From assembly GCF_947492645.1 (NCBI RefSeq), contig NZ_CANLMZ010000008.1:124001-188000 (forward strand): DNA of 64,000 nucleotides. Reading direction: 5' to 3'. Below are positions 37,644 to 48,506 of this stretch, in pieces. Position numbers and translations under genes: made by a program. The notes beneath the pieces are model-generated. The model searched no databases and was not told where the DNA came from. It worked only from the letters and a program-made list of their open reading frames with translations. Within the stretch, counting starts at the first letter, position 1. Each line of letters opens with the position of its first letter. The DNA is from an uncultured Pontibacter sp. (GTDB taxonomy: Bacteria > Bacteroidota > Bacteroidia > Cytophagales > Hymenobacteraceae).

Positions 37644-38147
37644 TCATCCTTTAAGATAATTTTCCTGTACCTGCTCTGCGGTTAAGCCAAAGATAGGTGG
37701 CGTTTTAACACCCAGTATGTTCAGGTAAATATACAGTTGCGCCCGATGATGAATCTCGTGCTCTACCATTGCCCGCAGCCACTTCCAGGTGGTAATTTCT
37801 CCGCCCGCAGGTGTTTTGCATTTGCGTTGCAGATCTACGTCACTTAAGCTTCCAAAAATCTCCATCGCCTGCCGGTGCATCTCGTTGAAGTATAAAAGCA
37901 CTTCTTCATACCCATCGGCAAGTTCACTACCGCAACCTTTGTAGCTGCTGGGCCTGCCGGCCACGTTCTCTGCATACATGTAACGCTCTATGGCTGCAAT
38001 ATGCCTTACCACATCAGCAATCGTGAACTTGCCTGCCCTGTAAGTCCACTCCATCATATCAGGTGGTATTACGCTTATCACCTTATTGGTGCGCTCTCTT
38101 ATGCGCTCGTAGTAATCGAGAAAGGATTTAATTGATGTGATTTCCAT
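37644..38147 (-). CDS. DinB-family protein
   Basis: This 167-residue protein has the four-helix bundle pattern of the DinB/YfiT superfamily. TIADVVRHIAAIERYMYAEN contains the first metal-binding His and WLRAMVEHEIHHRAQLYIYL near 130 contains the two later His, giving a probable three-His site. Members include thiol-dependent S-transferases (bacillithiol or mycothiol type) and damage-inducible proteins; the reaction of this one is not clear. It stands alone on the minus strand. Confidence 0.88.
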   Translation of the reverse strand: MEITSIKSFLDYYERIRERTNKVISVIPPDMMEWTYRAGKFTIADVVRHIAAIERYMYAENVAGRPSSYKGCGSELADGYEEVLLYFNEMHRQAMEIFGSLSDVDLQRKCKTPAGGEITTWKWLRAMVEHEIHHRAQLYIYLNILGVKTPPIFGLTAEQVQENYLKG

Positions 38148-38197
38148 AGTTACAAAACTTGATTAAGGATATGGTACAGTAAAAAAGCAGGTTTATT

Positions 38198-39874
38198 TTA
38201 CTCAACGTTATGGTTAGACAGGATATGAAGTATGGCCCTGTCTAGCAGTTCATCCTCCCTGTTCTGTATGCCGGCAATTGTAGGCTTAACTTCTATATCC
38301 GGCACTATTCCGATGCGCTGCGTTTCACGCCCATCCGGGTAATACACACCCAGGCCAGACATTTGCGTTTCAATTCCACCAGGAAAAACAATTTTAACAA
38401 TGTTTCCGTCAGCGCCTGCTGTCTGGCTGCCTATTACTGTTACATCAGGAGCTGTTTGCAGCGCCATAGTACCAAACTCTCCTGCACTTATAGTCCCCTC
38501 ATTTACCAATACTACTACTTTGCCTTTGTAGTAACCTTTCTTGTCTCTAACGCCTGTTCTCCAAGGTGTGTTAGGCCTGAAAACGCCTGGGTACTTCAAA
38601 TCAGGATAAGTCATGACAGCGTGGACGGTGTTTTCAGACTTTAGATATGATGCTACCGCATGGCTTACTGGTTTAGTAGGATATTCTCTTAAGTCTATTA
38701 CAATACCTTTCGAGTTCCAGATCTCCTGCATGGCTGTTTTGATCTCTTTCGGCTGCAGCCTGCTCAAGTCTACGTAGCCCACGTCGCTGTTAAGCATCAT
38801 CCACGGTTTTTCCTGAATTGCCTCAGGCTTATAACCAAAACGGCTAAATGGATATCTGCTGATGGTCAGTTCCTGCTCTTTTCCATCTCGCTCAACGGTA
38901 ACATTAACAGTAGGTTTATTCCCGTTAAAAAGTATATTGCGGGCCATTTTCAGTTTATAAGCCTCGTTAGAACCCGACATATACTTTAGCTTAGGCTCCA
39001 GCACCTCCATAATAGGTTTGCCCTCAATTTTAGTGATTACATCACCGTAGTTTATACCTGCTGCTTTAGCAAACCCTTCGTGATAAAAGCCAGTAACTAC
39101 TGCCTTGCCATCAATAATTGTGCTTTTGAAAGGAACGTAAGAGCCGCCAAAGTATTTCCAGGTATGTTTGGTAGATCCAAAGTATGAATGGCCGTCGTTT
39201 ATGCTCGCGGTTAACTCCTGCATCGCCAGGTGGTAGGCAACCGGATCTGCCGCATTCCGGAATTTAGGCACCATATCAGCCAGGATACTGTCCCAACTCT
39301 GGCCGATGGCATATTTATAAGGAAAATAATAATTGATAATGTTCCAGTACCGGAACAAACCCAGCAACCGGTACTCTTCAGAAGGGAGATCCTCTAAGTT
39401 GGTGTAAGGTTTTTCGTTCTTGAAATATGCCTGTACTTTAAAAACAGGATACCTGCGCTGCACATAATGGTTTTTGCCTTGGTTGCGGTTTTTCCGGATG
39501 TAGTCAAGTTGTTGGATAAGCTCCGGAGTAAAAGTAGTAGAATCGTAAAGCCACTCGAATGTAACATTACGCATCAGACTGTCGGGCACGTTGTTGTCGC
39601 AGCGGTTACACTTCTTTACTTTACCCAGCTTCTTAAGCCAACTACTGTAAATTATATTTAAAGCGTGCTGATCTTCTGCTTTTTTTACTTCGATTATTTT
39701 GGCCATAAGCTCAGCATCCCAGTCTTCTTTTCCTTTTGCCACTTCTGGGTGATAATACTTCAGGAAGCCCCACACTTTGGCAAGGCTCTCCAGCTTTTGG
39801 TTTTCTGTGAGTTCAGGTTTAGCAAAGGCTGTGATGCCGTGGAGCAGACACAGGAGCAGGATAATTTTCTTCAT
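38198..39874 (-). CDS. S41-family peptidase (C-terminal processing/Tricorn type)
   Basis: This 558-residue exported peptidase has a signal peptide ending near AFAKPELTEN (residue 18-20). A PDZ-like domain (about 255-330) includes EGFAKAAGINYGDVITKIEG. The S41 catalytic domain follows, with WMMLNSDVGYVDLSRLQPKE, KGIVIDLREYPTKPVSHAVA and VLVNEGTISAGEFGTMALQ, the last carrying the nucleophile Ser. A pair of cysteines in KKCNRCDNN near 90-95 is an unusual CxxC. The Lys of the Ser-Lys CtpA dyad is not evident in GSQTAGADGNIVK, so the Tricorn-like Ser-His-type mechanism is more likely. Substrate unknown; it works outside the cytoplasm. Confidence 0.88.
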   Translation of the reverse strand: MKKIILLLCLLHGITAFAKPELTENQKLESLAKVWGFLKYYHPEVAKGKEDWDAELMAKIIEVKKAEDQHALNIIYSSWLKKLGKVKKCNRCDNNVPDSLMRNVTFEWLYDSTTFTPELIQQLDYIRKNRNQGKNHYVQRRYPVFKVQAYFKNEKPYTNLEDLPSEEYRLLGLFRYWNIINYYFPYKYAIGQSWDSILADMVPKFRNAADPVAYHLAMQELTASINDGHSYFGSTKHTWKYFGGSYVPFKSTIIDGKAVVTGFYHEGFAKAAGINYGDVITKIEGKPIMEVLEPKLKYMSGSNEAYKLKMARNILFNGNKPTVNVTVERDGKEQELTISRYPFSRFGYKPEAIQEKPWMMLNSDVGYVDLSRLQPKEIKTAMQEIWNSKGIVIDLREYPTKPVSHAVASYLKSENTVHAVMTYPDLKYPGVFRPNTPWRTGVRDKKGYYKGKVVVLVNEGTISAGEFGTMALQTAPDVTVIGSQTAGADGNIVKIVFPGGIETQMSGLGVYYPDGRETQRIGIVPDIEVKPTIAGIQNREDELLDRAILHILSNHNVE

Positions 39875-39964
39875 AGGATTTATATGGCTGGGTGTTTAAC
39901 GCAATTTTGTACCTCAAAATAGTATAGGCCAAATTTAAAACTGTTTTGCAGATGCTACCACTCG

Positions 39965-40567
39965 TTAAAATAACCTCCTGCTCTTCGAGATGATGTAGGA
40001 GAATTGCGCACCCGCTGCGGGGTAAAGTTGGCTGTTTTTAAAGTCGAAGTCTGCCGCGTAGCCCAAGCCAACATGCGTGTTAAATATAAACTTTTGCCCA
40101 AGCGGCCTTTGTATGCCCCAATGCACTTCATTCAATAGGGTTTTATTTAAAGGAGTACCAGTATCTACACCATCAAACACACGCCTTGTTGTATACTTTG
40201 CCTGGTAGGCCACGTAATTGCCGGCATTGCTCCACATCGGCTTTCCTTTTGCCAGCCTCTTTTCCCGGTTGTAAGTATACTTTACCTCCGACCTGAAGTA
40301 TGCAACCGGTTCATCAATTATTAGTCTGCTATTAAAGCCATTGGCAAAGTCGTTCTGATCAATGGAGTAGCCACCGCCCAATCCAGCGCTTAAGTTTACA
40401 GATAACTTCTTGCTTAAAGGTATTTCGTAGCCTACTCCTATTCCCTGTAACCCTACCTCCAGTTTGGTCATGCTTGCCAAACCTGTGGGTTCTAAAGTTT
40501 CTAAGGACTGGGCTGATGCACCGAAGCTGAGCGCTGAAATGGCTAAAAAGATAAGTCTTGTTTTCAT
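39965..40567 (-). CDS. Small outer-membrane beta-barrel-like protein of unknown function
   Basis: This 200-residue protein starts with a signal peptide (MKTRLIFLAISALSFGASAQ, cleavage near residue 19). The rest shows alternating polar and hydrophobic residues with Gly- and Tyr-rich strands such as KLSVNLSAGLGGGYSIDQ and the NTHVGLGYAADFDFKNSQLY region near the C-terminus, suggesting a small transmembrane barrel. It ends ISKSRRLF, with a terminal aromatic residue as many outer-membrane proteins have. I cannot name a specific family. It lies between the S41 peptidase and the ferredoxin gene on the same strand, with 90 bases to the former. Confidence 0.75.
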   Translation of the reverse strand: MKTRLIFLAISALSFGASAQSLETLEPTGLASMTKLEVGLQGIGVGYEIPLSKKLSVNLSAGLGGGYSIDQNDFANGFNSRLIIDEPVAYFRSEVKYTYNREKRLAKGKPMWSNAGNYVAYQAKYTTRRVFDGVDTGTPLNKTLLNEVHWGIQRPLGQKFIFNTHVGLGYAADFDFKNSQLYPAAGAQFSYIISKSRRLF

Positions 40568-40679
40568 GTAAGGTGTAGATTTAGCGAGATGACGCTAAGT
40601 ATAAATTTACTTCTGATTCTATTATAAAAGTCTAATATAGTATAAAATAGTTACATACCATGTTTGGTACAAAAACAAA

Positions 40680-40710
40680 AAAGCCATACTTCTCAGCGAA
40701 GTATGGCTTT
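40680..40710 (-). terminator. Terminator of the ferredoxin operon, stem made of AAGTATG motif
   Basis: AAGCCATACTTC (40681-40692) and GAAGTATGGCTT (40698-40709) are perfect inverted repeats with a 5-base loop. On the minus strand the stem is followed by TTTTTTG, as in an intrinsic terminator. The whole stem is essentially one AAGTATG motif and its complement. Confidence 0.75.
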
Positions 40711-40733
40711 CTATAATCTATTTAATTTTATAC

Positions 40734-41057
40734 TTATGCTTCAGGCATGAGCTTAACAACTAAACCGTCCAGCTCCGGGTTTACCCGTAACTGGCACGAC
40801 AGGCGGCTGGTAGCGGTGGCATGCGGCAGCGTTTCCAGCATGTAGGCCTCATCGTCGCCGGGTTCAGGTAGTTCGCCGCTTTCCAGCACCTCTACGTGGC
40901 AGGTGGCGCAAATGGCCATGCCGCCGCAAATTGCAGGTACATCCAGTTCATTCGCCTTCATCACTTCCATCACCGACAGGCCCATATCGGTAGGCGCCTC
41001 AAGCGTTACACGAGAACCGTCTTCCAGCTCAACGTGTATGTTTATCATGTCCTCCAT
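40734..41057 (-). CDS. [2Fe-2S] ferredoxin, adrenodoxin type
   Basis: This 107-residue electron carrier has cluster-binding cysteines 44, 50, 53 and 88 in the pattern CGGMAICATC followed by LSCQL, which is the adrenodoxin/Isc-ferredoxin spacing. The acidic stretch GELPEPGDDEAYML between them is typical of the interaction surface. Its start overlaps the stop of the ferredoxin reductase gene by one base (TAATG), so the two are made together and probably form one electron-transfer pair, NADPH to ferredoxin. Final acceptors are not encoded nearby. Confidence 0.92.
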   Translation of the reverse strand: MEDMINIHVELEDGSRVTLEAPTDMGLSVMEVMKANELDVPAICGGMAICATCHVEVLESGELPEPGDDEAYMLETLPHATATSRLSCQLRVNPELDGLVVKLMPEA

Positions 41058-42064
41058 TAGCTTAGCTCTTGTATGCCGTTAACGGTAGTATACTTCAGCA
41101 CAAACTTTTTATCCGGGTAGATAATGTTGTAAGCGCTTTGTGCCATAAGTGCCGCCTCATGAAAACCGCAAAGTATAAGCTTCAGCTTGCCGGGATAGGT
41201 ATTCACATCGCCGATGGCAAAAACGCCTTCTATGTTTGTAGAGTAGTCAAACGTGTTAACTACAATCGCGCCTTTCTCCAGTTCCAGCCCCCAGTTTTCC
41301 AGCGGCCCCAGCTTTGGCACCAATCCGAATAAAGGTATAAAGTAATCGGCCTCTATCTTGTGCGGTGTGTTGTTATCGATGAGTACGGTAACAGAATCCA
41401 GTTTGCCATTGCCGTGCACATCCGTAACATTAGACTTGAGCAGCAGCTTGATATGCCCTTCCTCAGCCATACTTAGCACTTTTTCTGCAGACTCTGGTGC
41501 GCCTCTGAACGTTGAGCCACGATGCACAAGCGTCAGTTCTTCTGCCAGCCCTGCCAGGTAAATAGTCCAGTCCAGGGCAGAGTCGCCGCCACCGGCCACT
41601 ACAATGCGTTTACTGCGGAAAACTTCCGGGTCGCGCACCATGTACGTAACGCCTTTGCCTTCAAACGTCTCCAGGCTCTCTATAGCAGGCTTGCGTGGTT
41701 CAAAAGAACCTAAACCGCCGGCAATCGCTACTACTTTACAGGCAATCTGGGTACCTTCAGAGGTTGTTACTATAAAAGAACCATCTTCCTGCTTGTCCAA
41801 CTGCTCTACGCGCTCGCCAAGCGTAAAAGTCGGGTGGAAGGGCTCAATCTGCTTCATCAGGTTATCTACCAGTTCGCCGGCAAGTATACTTGGAAAGCCT
41901 GGTATATCATAAATCGGTTTTTTAGGGTATATCTCGGCCAGCTGGCCGCCTACTACCGGAAGGGCATCCACTACGTGGCAGCGCATCTTCAGCAAACCAG
42001 CCTCGAACACGGCAAACAAGCCCACCGGACCTGCCCCTACGATGCATATATCTGTTGTTATCAT
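41057..42064 (-). CDS. Ferredoxin-NADP reductase, thioredoxin-reductase-like
   Basis: This 335-residue flavoprotein has the FAD-binding CIVGAGPVGLFAVFEAGLLK motif at the N-terminus, GGQLAEIYPKKPIYDIPGFP near 40, the NADPH-binding VVAGGGDSALDWTIYLA near 155 and GVFAIGDVNTYPGKLKLI near 285. It lacks the redox CxxC of thioredoxin reductase, which marks the TRLF-type ferredoxin-NADP reductases found in Bacillota and Bacteroidota. The translationally coupled ferredoxin gene directly downstream is the likely partner. It transfers electrons between NADPH and the [2Fe-2S] protein. Confidence 0.93.
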   Translation of the reverse strand: MITTDICIVGAGPVGLFAVFEAGLLKMRCHVVDALPVVGGQLAEIYPKKPIYDIPGFPSILAGELVDNLMKQIEPFHPTFTLGERVEQLDKQEDGSFIVTTSEGTQIACKVVAIAGGLGSFEPRKPAIESLETFEGKGVTYMVRDPEVFRSKRIVVAGGGDSALDWTIYLAGLAEELTLVHRGSTFRGAPESAEKVLSMAEEGHIKLLLKSNVTDVHGNGKLDSVTVLIDNNTPHKIEADYFIPLFGLVPKLGPLENWGLELEKGAIVVNTFDYSTNIEGVFAIGDVNTYPGKLKLILCGFHEAALMAQSAYNIIYPDKKFVLKYTTVNGIQELS

Positions 42065-42291
42065 TTAGGTTTTAACTTTTGTGTTTAACACTAACTGTTG
42101 CAGTAAATTTACAAGCAACTGTTTAGCATCCATAGTATTTTCTGTTATTCTTCGGAGCTTCTCAGGATAAAACAATTGAACAGAATCATCTTCCAAAACT
42201 GGCTCTCATAGGATAACAAATCGTGTACATTTAGGTTCTGGTTTTTCTAAATTTAGTGTAGCAACACAGAACAGATAATCCTGAACAAAAA

Positions 42292-42314
42292 AGGCCAGCT
42301 GGTATAGCTGGCCT
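42292..42314 (-). terminator. Intrinsic terminator of gyrB
   Basis: AGGCCAGCT (42292-42300) and AGCTGGCCT (42306-42314) form a 9-base stem with a 5-base loop. On the minus strand it is followed by six T residues. It lies 31 bases beyond the gyrB stop codon. Confidence 0.8.
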
Positions 42315-42344
42315 CTCTCTGAAGTATAAATTTTATACGTTGTA

Positions 42345-44867
<2,523 letters not shown>

Positions 44868-45296
44868 ATGGCGATGAACTTTGAGAACTATCTAAAAGAC
44901 GCAAAAACCTGGACGCATGAACTCTGCTCCCACCTTGGCATTGAGGATGAGAACAAGGCAAACAGGATTTTCAGGGCGGTACTTCATGCCATCCGCGACC
45001 GCATTCCTACTGCCGAAGCAATTCATTTTGGTGCGCAGTTACCTATACTTTGGAAGGGTGTGTATTATGATGGTTTCCATGTGCACAGCCCGGTACGTAT
45101 ACGGCACGAAGATGAATGGCTGGAGTTTATCCGCTCTAAAGATGCCTTTGCAGCTGAAGCCGATTTTCCTACGCTGGACCACGTGTTTTATGCTTTCCAG
45201 GATGTGATGTCGTTTTTGCGCGAGCGTATTTCCGAAGGTCAGTATAAGCAAATAGCACAGGCACTTCATTCAGAAATCACAGTACCCTTAAGCTAA
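44868..45296 (+). CDS. DUF2267 domain protein
   Basis: This 142-residue soluble protein matches DUF2267: MNFENYLKDAKTWTHELCSH, then NRIFRAVLHAIRDRIPTAEA, FGAQLPILWKGVYYDGFHVH and DVMSFLRERISEGQYKQIAQ. The domain is all-helical and of unknown function; in many genomes it occurs near stress or pool-control genes. The ATG at 44868 is chosen because AAAGGAGG (44855-44862) lies five bases upstream, a strong Shine-Dalgarno site that is unusual in this window. An ATG ten codons earlier is less likely. Confidence 0.87.
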   Translation: MAMNFENYLKDAKTWTHELCSHLGIEDENKANRIFRAVLHAIRDRIPTAEAIHFGAQLPILWKGVYYDGFHVHSPVRIRHEDEWLEFIRSKDAFAAEADFPTLDHVFYAFQDVMSFLRERISEGQYKQIAQALHSEITVPLS

Positions 45297-45476
45297 GGCA
45301 AAACTTAAAAAACAAGCAGGGTCTGACGTTTGTCGGGCCTTTTAACTTTGATTGAATAGTCTTGTAAGTATGACCCATTAGCAGCATAGCCAGCTAAATA
45401 ACGCGCTTTCCCTACCTGCTAAAAACATACTTAGAATCTGCTACCAGTATATGTCTGAAATCGGACCTTAAGCGTT

Positions 45477-45484
45477 TATATTTG
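45477..45484 (+). promoter_or_regulatory. Probable -7 element before the PhnD-like gene
   Basis: TATATTTG matches the Bacteroidota -7 consensus TAnnTTTG and lies 38 bases before the ATG at 45522. No good TTG is seen at the -33 position, so it may be a weak or activator-dependent promoter. Confidence 0.4.
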
Positions 45485-45521
45485 AAGGCGATCACGAAAA
45501 CCACCCTATAGGCATTCCACT

Positions 45522-46448
45522 ATGAAAAAACCATTCCTGCTGCTCTTCCTGCTGTTTATACTTGTGGCAACCAATGCACACGCCTTTGCACCTAAACCCA
45601 AAAAGCAGCTTACTGTTGCCACTTATACTTATGGCGACAACGACCGCTTGGCTAACATACAGCCAATTGCATTGCAGATGGCTAAAGCGCTGCGTGCTGA
45701 GTTGCGTTTAAAAAGCTACCCTACTGTTGGCGAGCTGGTGGAGGCAATGCGCCGGGGCGAAGCTGATGTGGCTGTGATGAATACCTTTGGCTACCTGCTG
45801 CTGCAAACCGACCCAAACCCTTCGGTGGTGCCGCTTGCTGCTTTAGAGGTGCCTGCAGATGCCATGGACGCTTATACTTCGTGCCTTATCGCCAGCAAAG
45901 CGTCTGGCATTGCAAGCGTAGAGCAGCTTCAGCAGAAGCCACAGACTTTATCATTGGTGTTTGCCGGAAAGCACTCAACTTCCGGTAACCTGATCCCGAG
46001 GCTGTACTTGAGTTCTTTGGGCATCCATAACCCGGAGGAGCAGTTCGGGCAGGTGGATTTCCTGAACAGCCACTCTACCGCCTTGCAGGAGGTAATAAGC
46101 GGTAGTTCGGATGTAGCGGCGCTTGGCACCGGCGAGTATGAAAAACAACTTTTAAACGGGAACCTGAAAGCGGGTGATGTGACTGTACTTTGGGAGTCGG
46201 GAGGCATACCGCAGGGGCCGGTGGTTTGCAAAGCTACTATGCCAGCCAAGCAACAGAAAAAACTGCTGAAGGTACTACTGCTTGCCCACGAGAAAAACCC
46301 TGACGCCATTGTGCAATTAAAACGCGCCTGGACTGAGGCCTGGGAAGCTGATCATTTCGAACCTGTGTCGGAGAGTTACTACAGCAGCATCATTAACCTA
46401 GCTGGCAGCAGAGAGAACTTCAGAAAGGTGCTGGAGCAGCATTTGTAG
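45522..46448 (+). CDS. PhnD-like periplasmic substrate-binding protein (orphan)
   Basis: This 308-residue exported protein has a signal peptide (MKKPFLLLFLLFILVATNAH, cleavage near residue 21). The mature part fits the PhnD/SsuA/transferrin-like binding fold of type II: QLTVATYTYGDNDRLANIQP, ALRAELRLKSYPTVGELVEA, GEADVAVMNTFGYLLLQ and AGKHSTSGNLIPRLYLSSLG. In PhnD proteins the last segment lines the anion-binding pocket. Relatives bind phosphonate, phosphite or phosphate for an ABC transporter, but no permease or ATPase gene is nearby. It may serve a distant transporter or act as a sensor input. Confidence 0.85.
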   Translation: MKKPFLLLFLLFILVATNAHAFAPKPKKQLTVATYTYGDNDRLANIQPIALQMAKALRAELRLKSYPTVGELVEAMRRGEADVAVMNTFGYLLLQTDPNPSVVPLAALEVPADAMDAYTSCLIASKASGIASVEQLQQKPQTLSLVFAGKHSTSGNLIPRLYLSSLGIHNPEEQFGQVDFLNSHSTALQEVISGSSDVAALGTGEYEKQLLNGNLKAGDVTVLWESGGIPQGPVVCKATMPAKQQKKLLKVLLLAHEKNPDAIVQLKRAWTEAWEADHFEPVSESYYSSIINLAGSRENFRKVLEQHL

Positions 46449-46626
46449 TGCCAGTACTTTTTAACCTGATTGATTGTTAACACCTAATCTCCTTCCAACT
46501 CTTTTGCACATCCCACCTTGCAACTGTACCTTTGCAGTATGTGGCGCAGTAAGGTCCTTGTCTTAAGTATAAATAATATATCAGAAGTGGCAGGGCTATA
46601 CTTACCCTAAGCAACGGGTTGCCGAA

Positions 46627-46683
46627 CTTTATACTTTTGTAAAGCCCTAAAATAAGTTCTTTCTGACGTTTCAAAGTATAAAA
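46627..46683. repeat. Inverted AAGTATA pair, first copy of a shared intergenic element
   Basis: TTTATACTTT and AAAGTATAAA face each other across about 35 bases, followed by a CCTCTCCT tail. The same layout, including CAAAGTATAAA and CCTCTCCT, recurs at 48357-48405. It lies in the leader of the lipoprotein-SCO-cytochrome operon. Confidence 0.5.
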
Positions 46684-46711
46684 TCCATAGCCTCTCCTAT
46701 ATCCTAAAAAC

Positions 46712-47152
46712 ATGAAATATCTTCTTCTAACCTTAAGCTTTGCACTTGCCATACTTTGCAGCTGCAGCCAAACCCAAAGCCCCGAAGAGCAGAAAGAGGC
46801 GCTGGAGCAAAATGTGCTGGCTGTACACGATACGGCCATGGCTAAAATGGAGGATATTTTCCGGCTCCGTAAAAACCTGCGCATACTCCGCGATACCCTG
46901 GAAACCCAGCTACAGCCGGATTCTGCTGTATTAAAAAGCCTGCAAACACACATTCAGCTGCTAAACCGCGCTGATGAGGTGATGATGGGCTGGATGCGCC
47001 AGTACAAAGCACCGGCTGAAGACATGCCTCATGAGCAAGCCATGGAATATCTGGAGCAGGAAAAAATTAAAATCGAGAAGGTACAAACTATTATGGACAG
47101 CACTATAAATGCTGCCCGTTCAACTTATAACACCTATGATCAGGATAAATAA
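46712..47152 (+). CDS. Small helical lipoprotein of unknown function
   Basis: This 146-residue protein has a lipoprotein signal ending in LAILCSCSQTQ (Cys near residue 17 or 19). The mature part is highly charged and helical, rich in Glu, Gln and Leu with MAKMEDIFRLRKNLRILRDT and EQEKIKIEKVQTIMDSTINA, suggesting a coiled coil or helical bundle. It is the first gene of a three-gene operon: it overlaps the SCO gene by 17 bases, which in turn overlaps a cytochrome c gene. A role connected to copper or cytochrome assembly is a guess from context only. Confidence 0.78.
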   Translation: MKYLLLTLSFALAILCSCSQTQSPEEQKEALEQNVLAVHDTAMAKMEDIFRLRKNLRILRDTLETQLQPDSAVLKSLQTHIQLLNRADEVMMGWMRQYKAPAEDMPHEQAMEYLEQEKIKIEKVQTIMDSTINAARSTYNTYDQDK

Positions 47153-47822
47153 ATCAGCTGTAAAAAAGTATACATTGTCCCTGGCTGCGGCCTTATGTTT
47201 GGGCTACTTCCCGGCCTGCAACCACAGCGAAGCTACTGAAAAAACATTGCCTATACTTGGTGAGCGCCAAGCCGTTGAGCGTGTTGTAGATGGAAAAACT
47301 GTTGTAGACACGCTTTACCACCAGGTACCCGATTTTGCTTTCGTAAACCAGGACAGCCAGCGCGTTACCCAGCAAACCTTCGCCGGGAAGATATACGTTA
47401 CAGACTTTTTCTTTACCACCTGCCCTACTATCTGTCCGAAAATGAAAAGCCAGATGCTGCGCGTGTACGAGCAGTATAAAGACGAGCCAAACCTGGTGCT
47501 GCTATCGCATACTATAGACCCGCAACACGATACTGTAGCCGTGCTTAAAGATTATGCAGAGCGCCTGAATGTGCAGACAGACAAATGGCAGTTTGTAACC
47601 GGCGACAAAGACAGCATTTATGATGTAGCCCTGAAGTACATGGTTACGGCCATGGAAGACGAGCAGGAAGCAGGTGGGTTTGTACACAGCGGCGCCTTTG
47701 TACTTGTAGATGAAAACCGTCGCATCCGTGGAATTTATGACGGAACCGACCCTGCGCAGGTAGACCGCCTGATAAACGATATTCCGGTGCTGCTGAAGGA
47801 GAAGGGTAATGGCCAGAAATAA
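47136..47822 (+). CDS. SCO-family copper chaperone/thiol reductase
   Basis: This protein of about 228 residues begins at MIRINKSAVKKYTLSLAAAL, a signal peptide or lipoprotein signal with CLGYFPACNHSEA (lipid Cys near 28). The thioredoxin-like domain has DFFFTTCPTICPKMKSQML, whose CPTIC cysteines, with the His of GGFVHSGAFVLVD, form the Cu-binding site of SCO proteins. SCO proteins metallate or reduce the CuA centre of cytochrome oxidase or related cuproenzymes. The start at 47136 overlaps the upstream lipoprotein gene by 17 bases; a codon nine positions upstream would give a poorer signal. The cytochrome c gene follows with a 14-base overlap. Confidence 0.92.
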   Translation: MIRINKSAVKKYTLSLAAALCLGYFPACNHSEATEKTLPILGERQAVERVVDGKTVVDTLYHQVPDFAFVNQDSQRVTQQTFAGKIYVTDFFFTTCPTICPKMKSQMLRVYEQYKDEPNLVLLSHTIDPQHDTVAVLKDYAERLNVQTDKWQFVTGDKDSIYDVALKYMVTAMEDEQEAGGFVHSGAFVLVDENRRIRGIYDGTDPAQVDRLINDIPVLLKEKGNGQK

Positions 47823-48225
47823 ATTTGCAGTATTGGCGTTGAGCGGCCTTCTACTTATTACCCTTACCCAATGCTTTACTAACAAAAAGAACGAGGGCCA
47901 ACGCCTCTACGAAGCCAACTGCCAAAGCTGCCACATGGAAGACGGCAGCGGCTTGCGTGGCGTTATCCCACCCATTGCCGGCGCCGATTACCTCGACAAG
48001 CACCGCGACGAACTGGCTTGCCTTATCCGCCATGGTATAGAAGGTCCGATTACTGTGAACGGCATAGAGTACAACCAACCTATGCCCGGCGTAGAAACCA
48101 TGCGCGAAGACCAGATCACGAACCTGCTCAACTACATCCAAACCAACTTCGGCAACAATAACCCACGTTATACTATGCCAGAAGTAGAAAAAATGCTGGA
48201 GAAGTGCCCGCCACACAGAAAGTAA
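47809..48225 (+). CDS. Monohaem c-type cytochrome, lipoprotein
   Basis: This 138-residue protein has a lipoprotein-type signal (LALSGLLLITLTQCFTNKKN, Cys near 22). A class I cytochrome c domain follows: YEANCQSCHMEDGSGLRGVI holds the CxxCH haem site and QPMPGVETMREDQITNLLNY carries the axial Met and C-terminal helix. Two further cysteines (ELACLIRH and EKCPPHRK) may form a disulfide. It is translationally coupled to the SCO gene, suggesting that both serve one respiratory or copper-dependent system, with the cytochrome tethered to the outer face of a membrane. The electron partners are not encoded in this window. Confidence 0.92.
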   Translation: MARNKFAVLALSGLLLITLTQCFTNKKNEGQRLYEANCQSCHMEDGSGLRGVIPPIAGADYLDKHRDELACLIRHGIEGPITVNGIEYNQPMPGVETMREDQITNLLNYIQTNFGNNNPRYTMPEVEKMLEKCPPHRK

Positions 48226-48356
48226 GCCAGCGAAGTGCCATTAGTAGTGCGTCACGTTTGCCGCAAGTTTAGCGTGGGCATAAGTGTGGTTAAGCATGGC
48301 AGCGGTTTACACCTAATTTTCTTTGCAAGAGCAAGAAATGCAAAGCCCAAACTATA

Positions 48357-48405
48357 CTTTATACTTTGGCAATTCCTTTCAAAGTATAAATCTCGCAACC
48401 TCTCC
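48357..48405. repeat. Second copy of the intergenic inverted AAGTATA element
   Basis: TTTATACTTTG and CAAAGTATAAA are perfect 11-base inverted arms separated by about 11 bases, followed by CAACCTCTCCTTCC. The order and tail match the copy at 46627-46683. It lies between the cytochrome gene and the response regulator. Confidence 0.55.
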
Positions 48406-48506
48406 TTCCTATAACCAGTTATAATTGAGATTCTATACTAAAGCAGCCGCAGCCTTGACAAGCGGTTGTTTATTTCATATACTTAGCCTGACATTAAAAT
48501 AAAACT

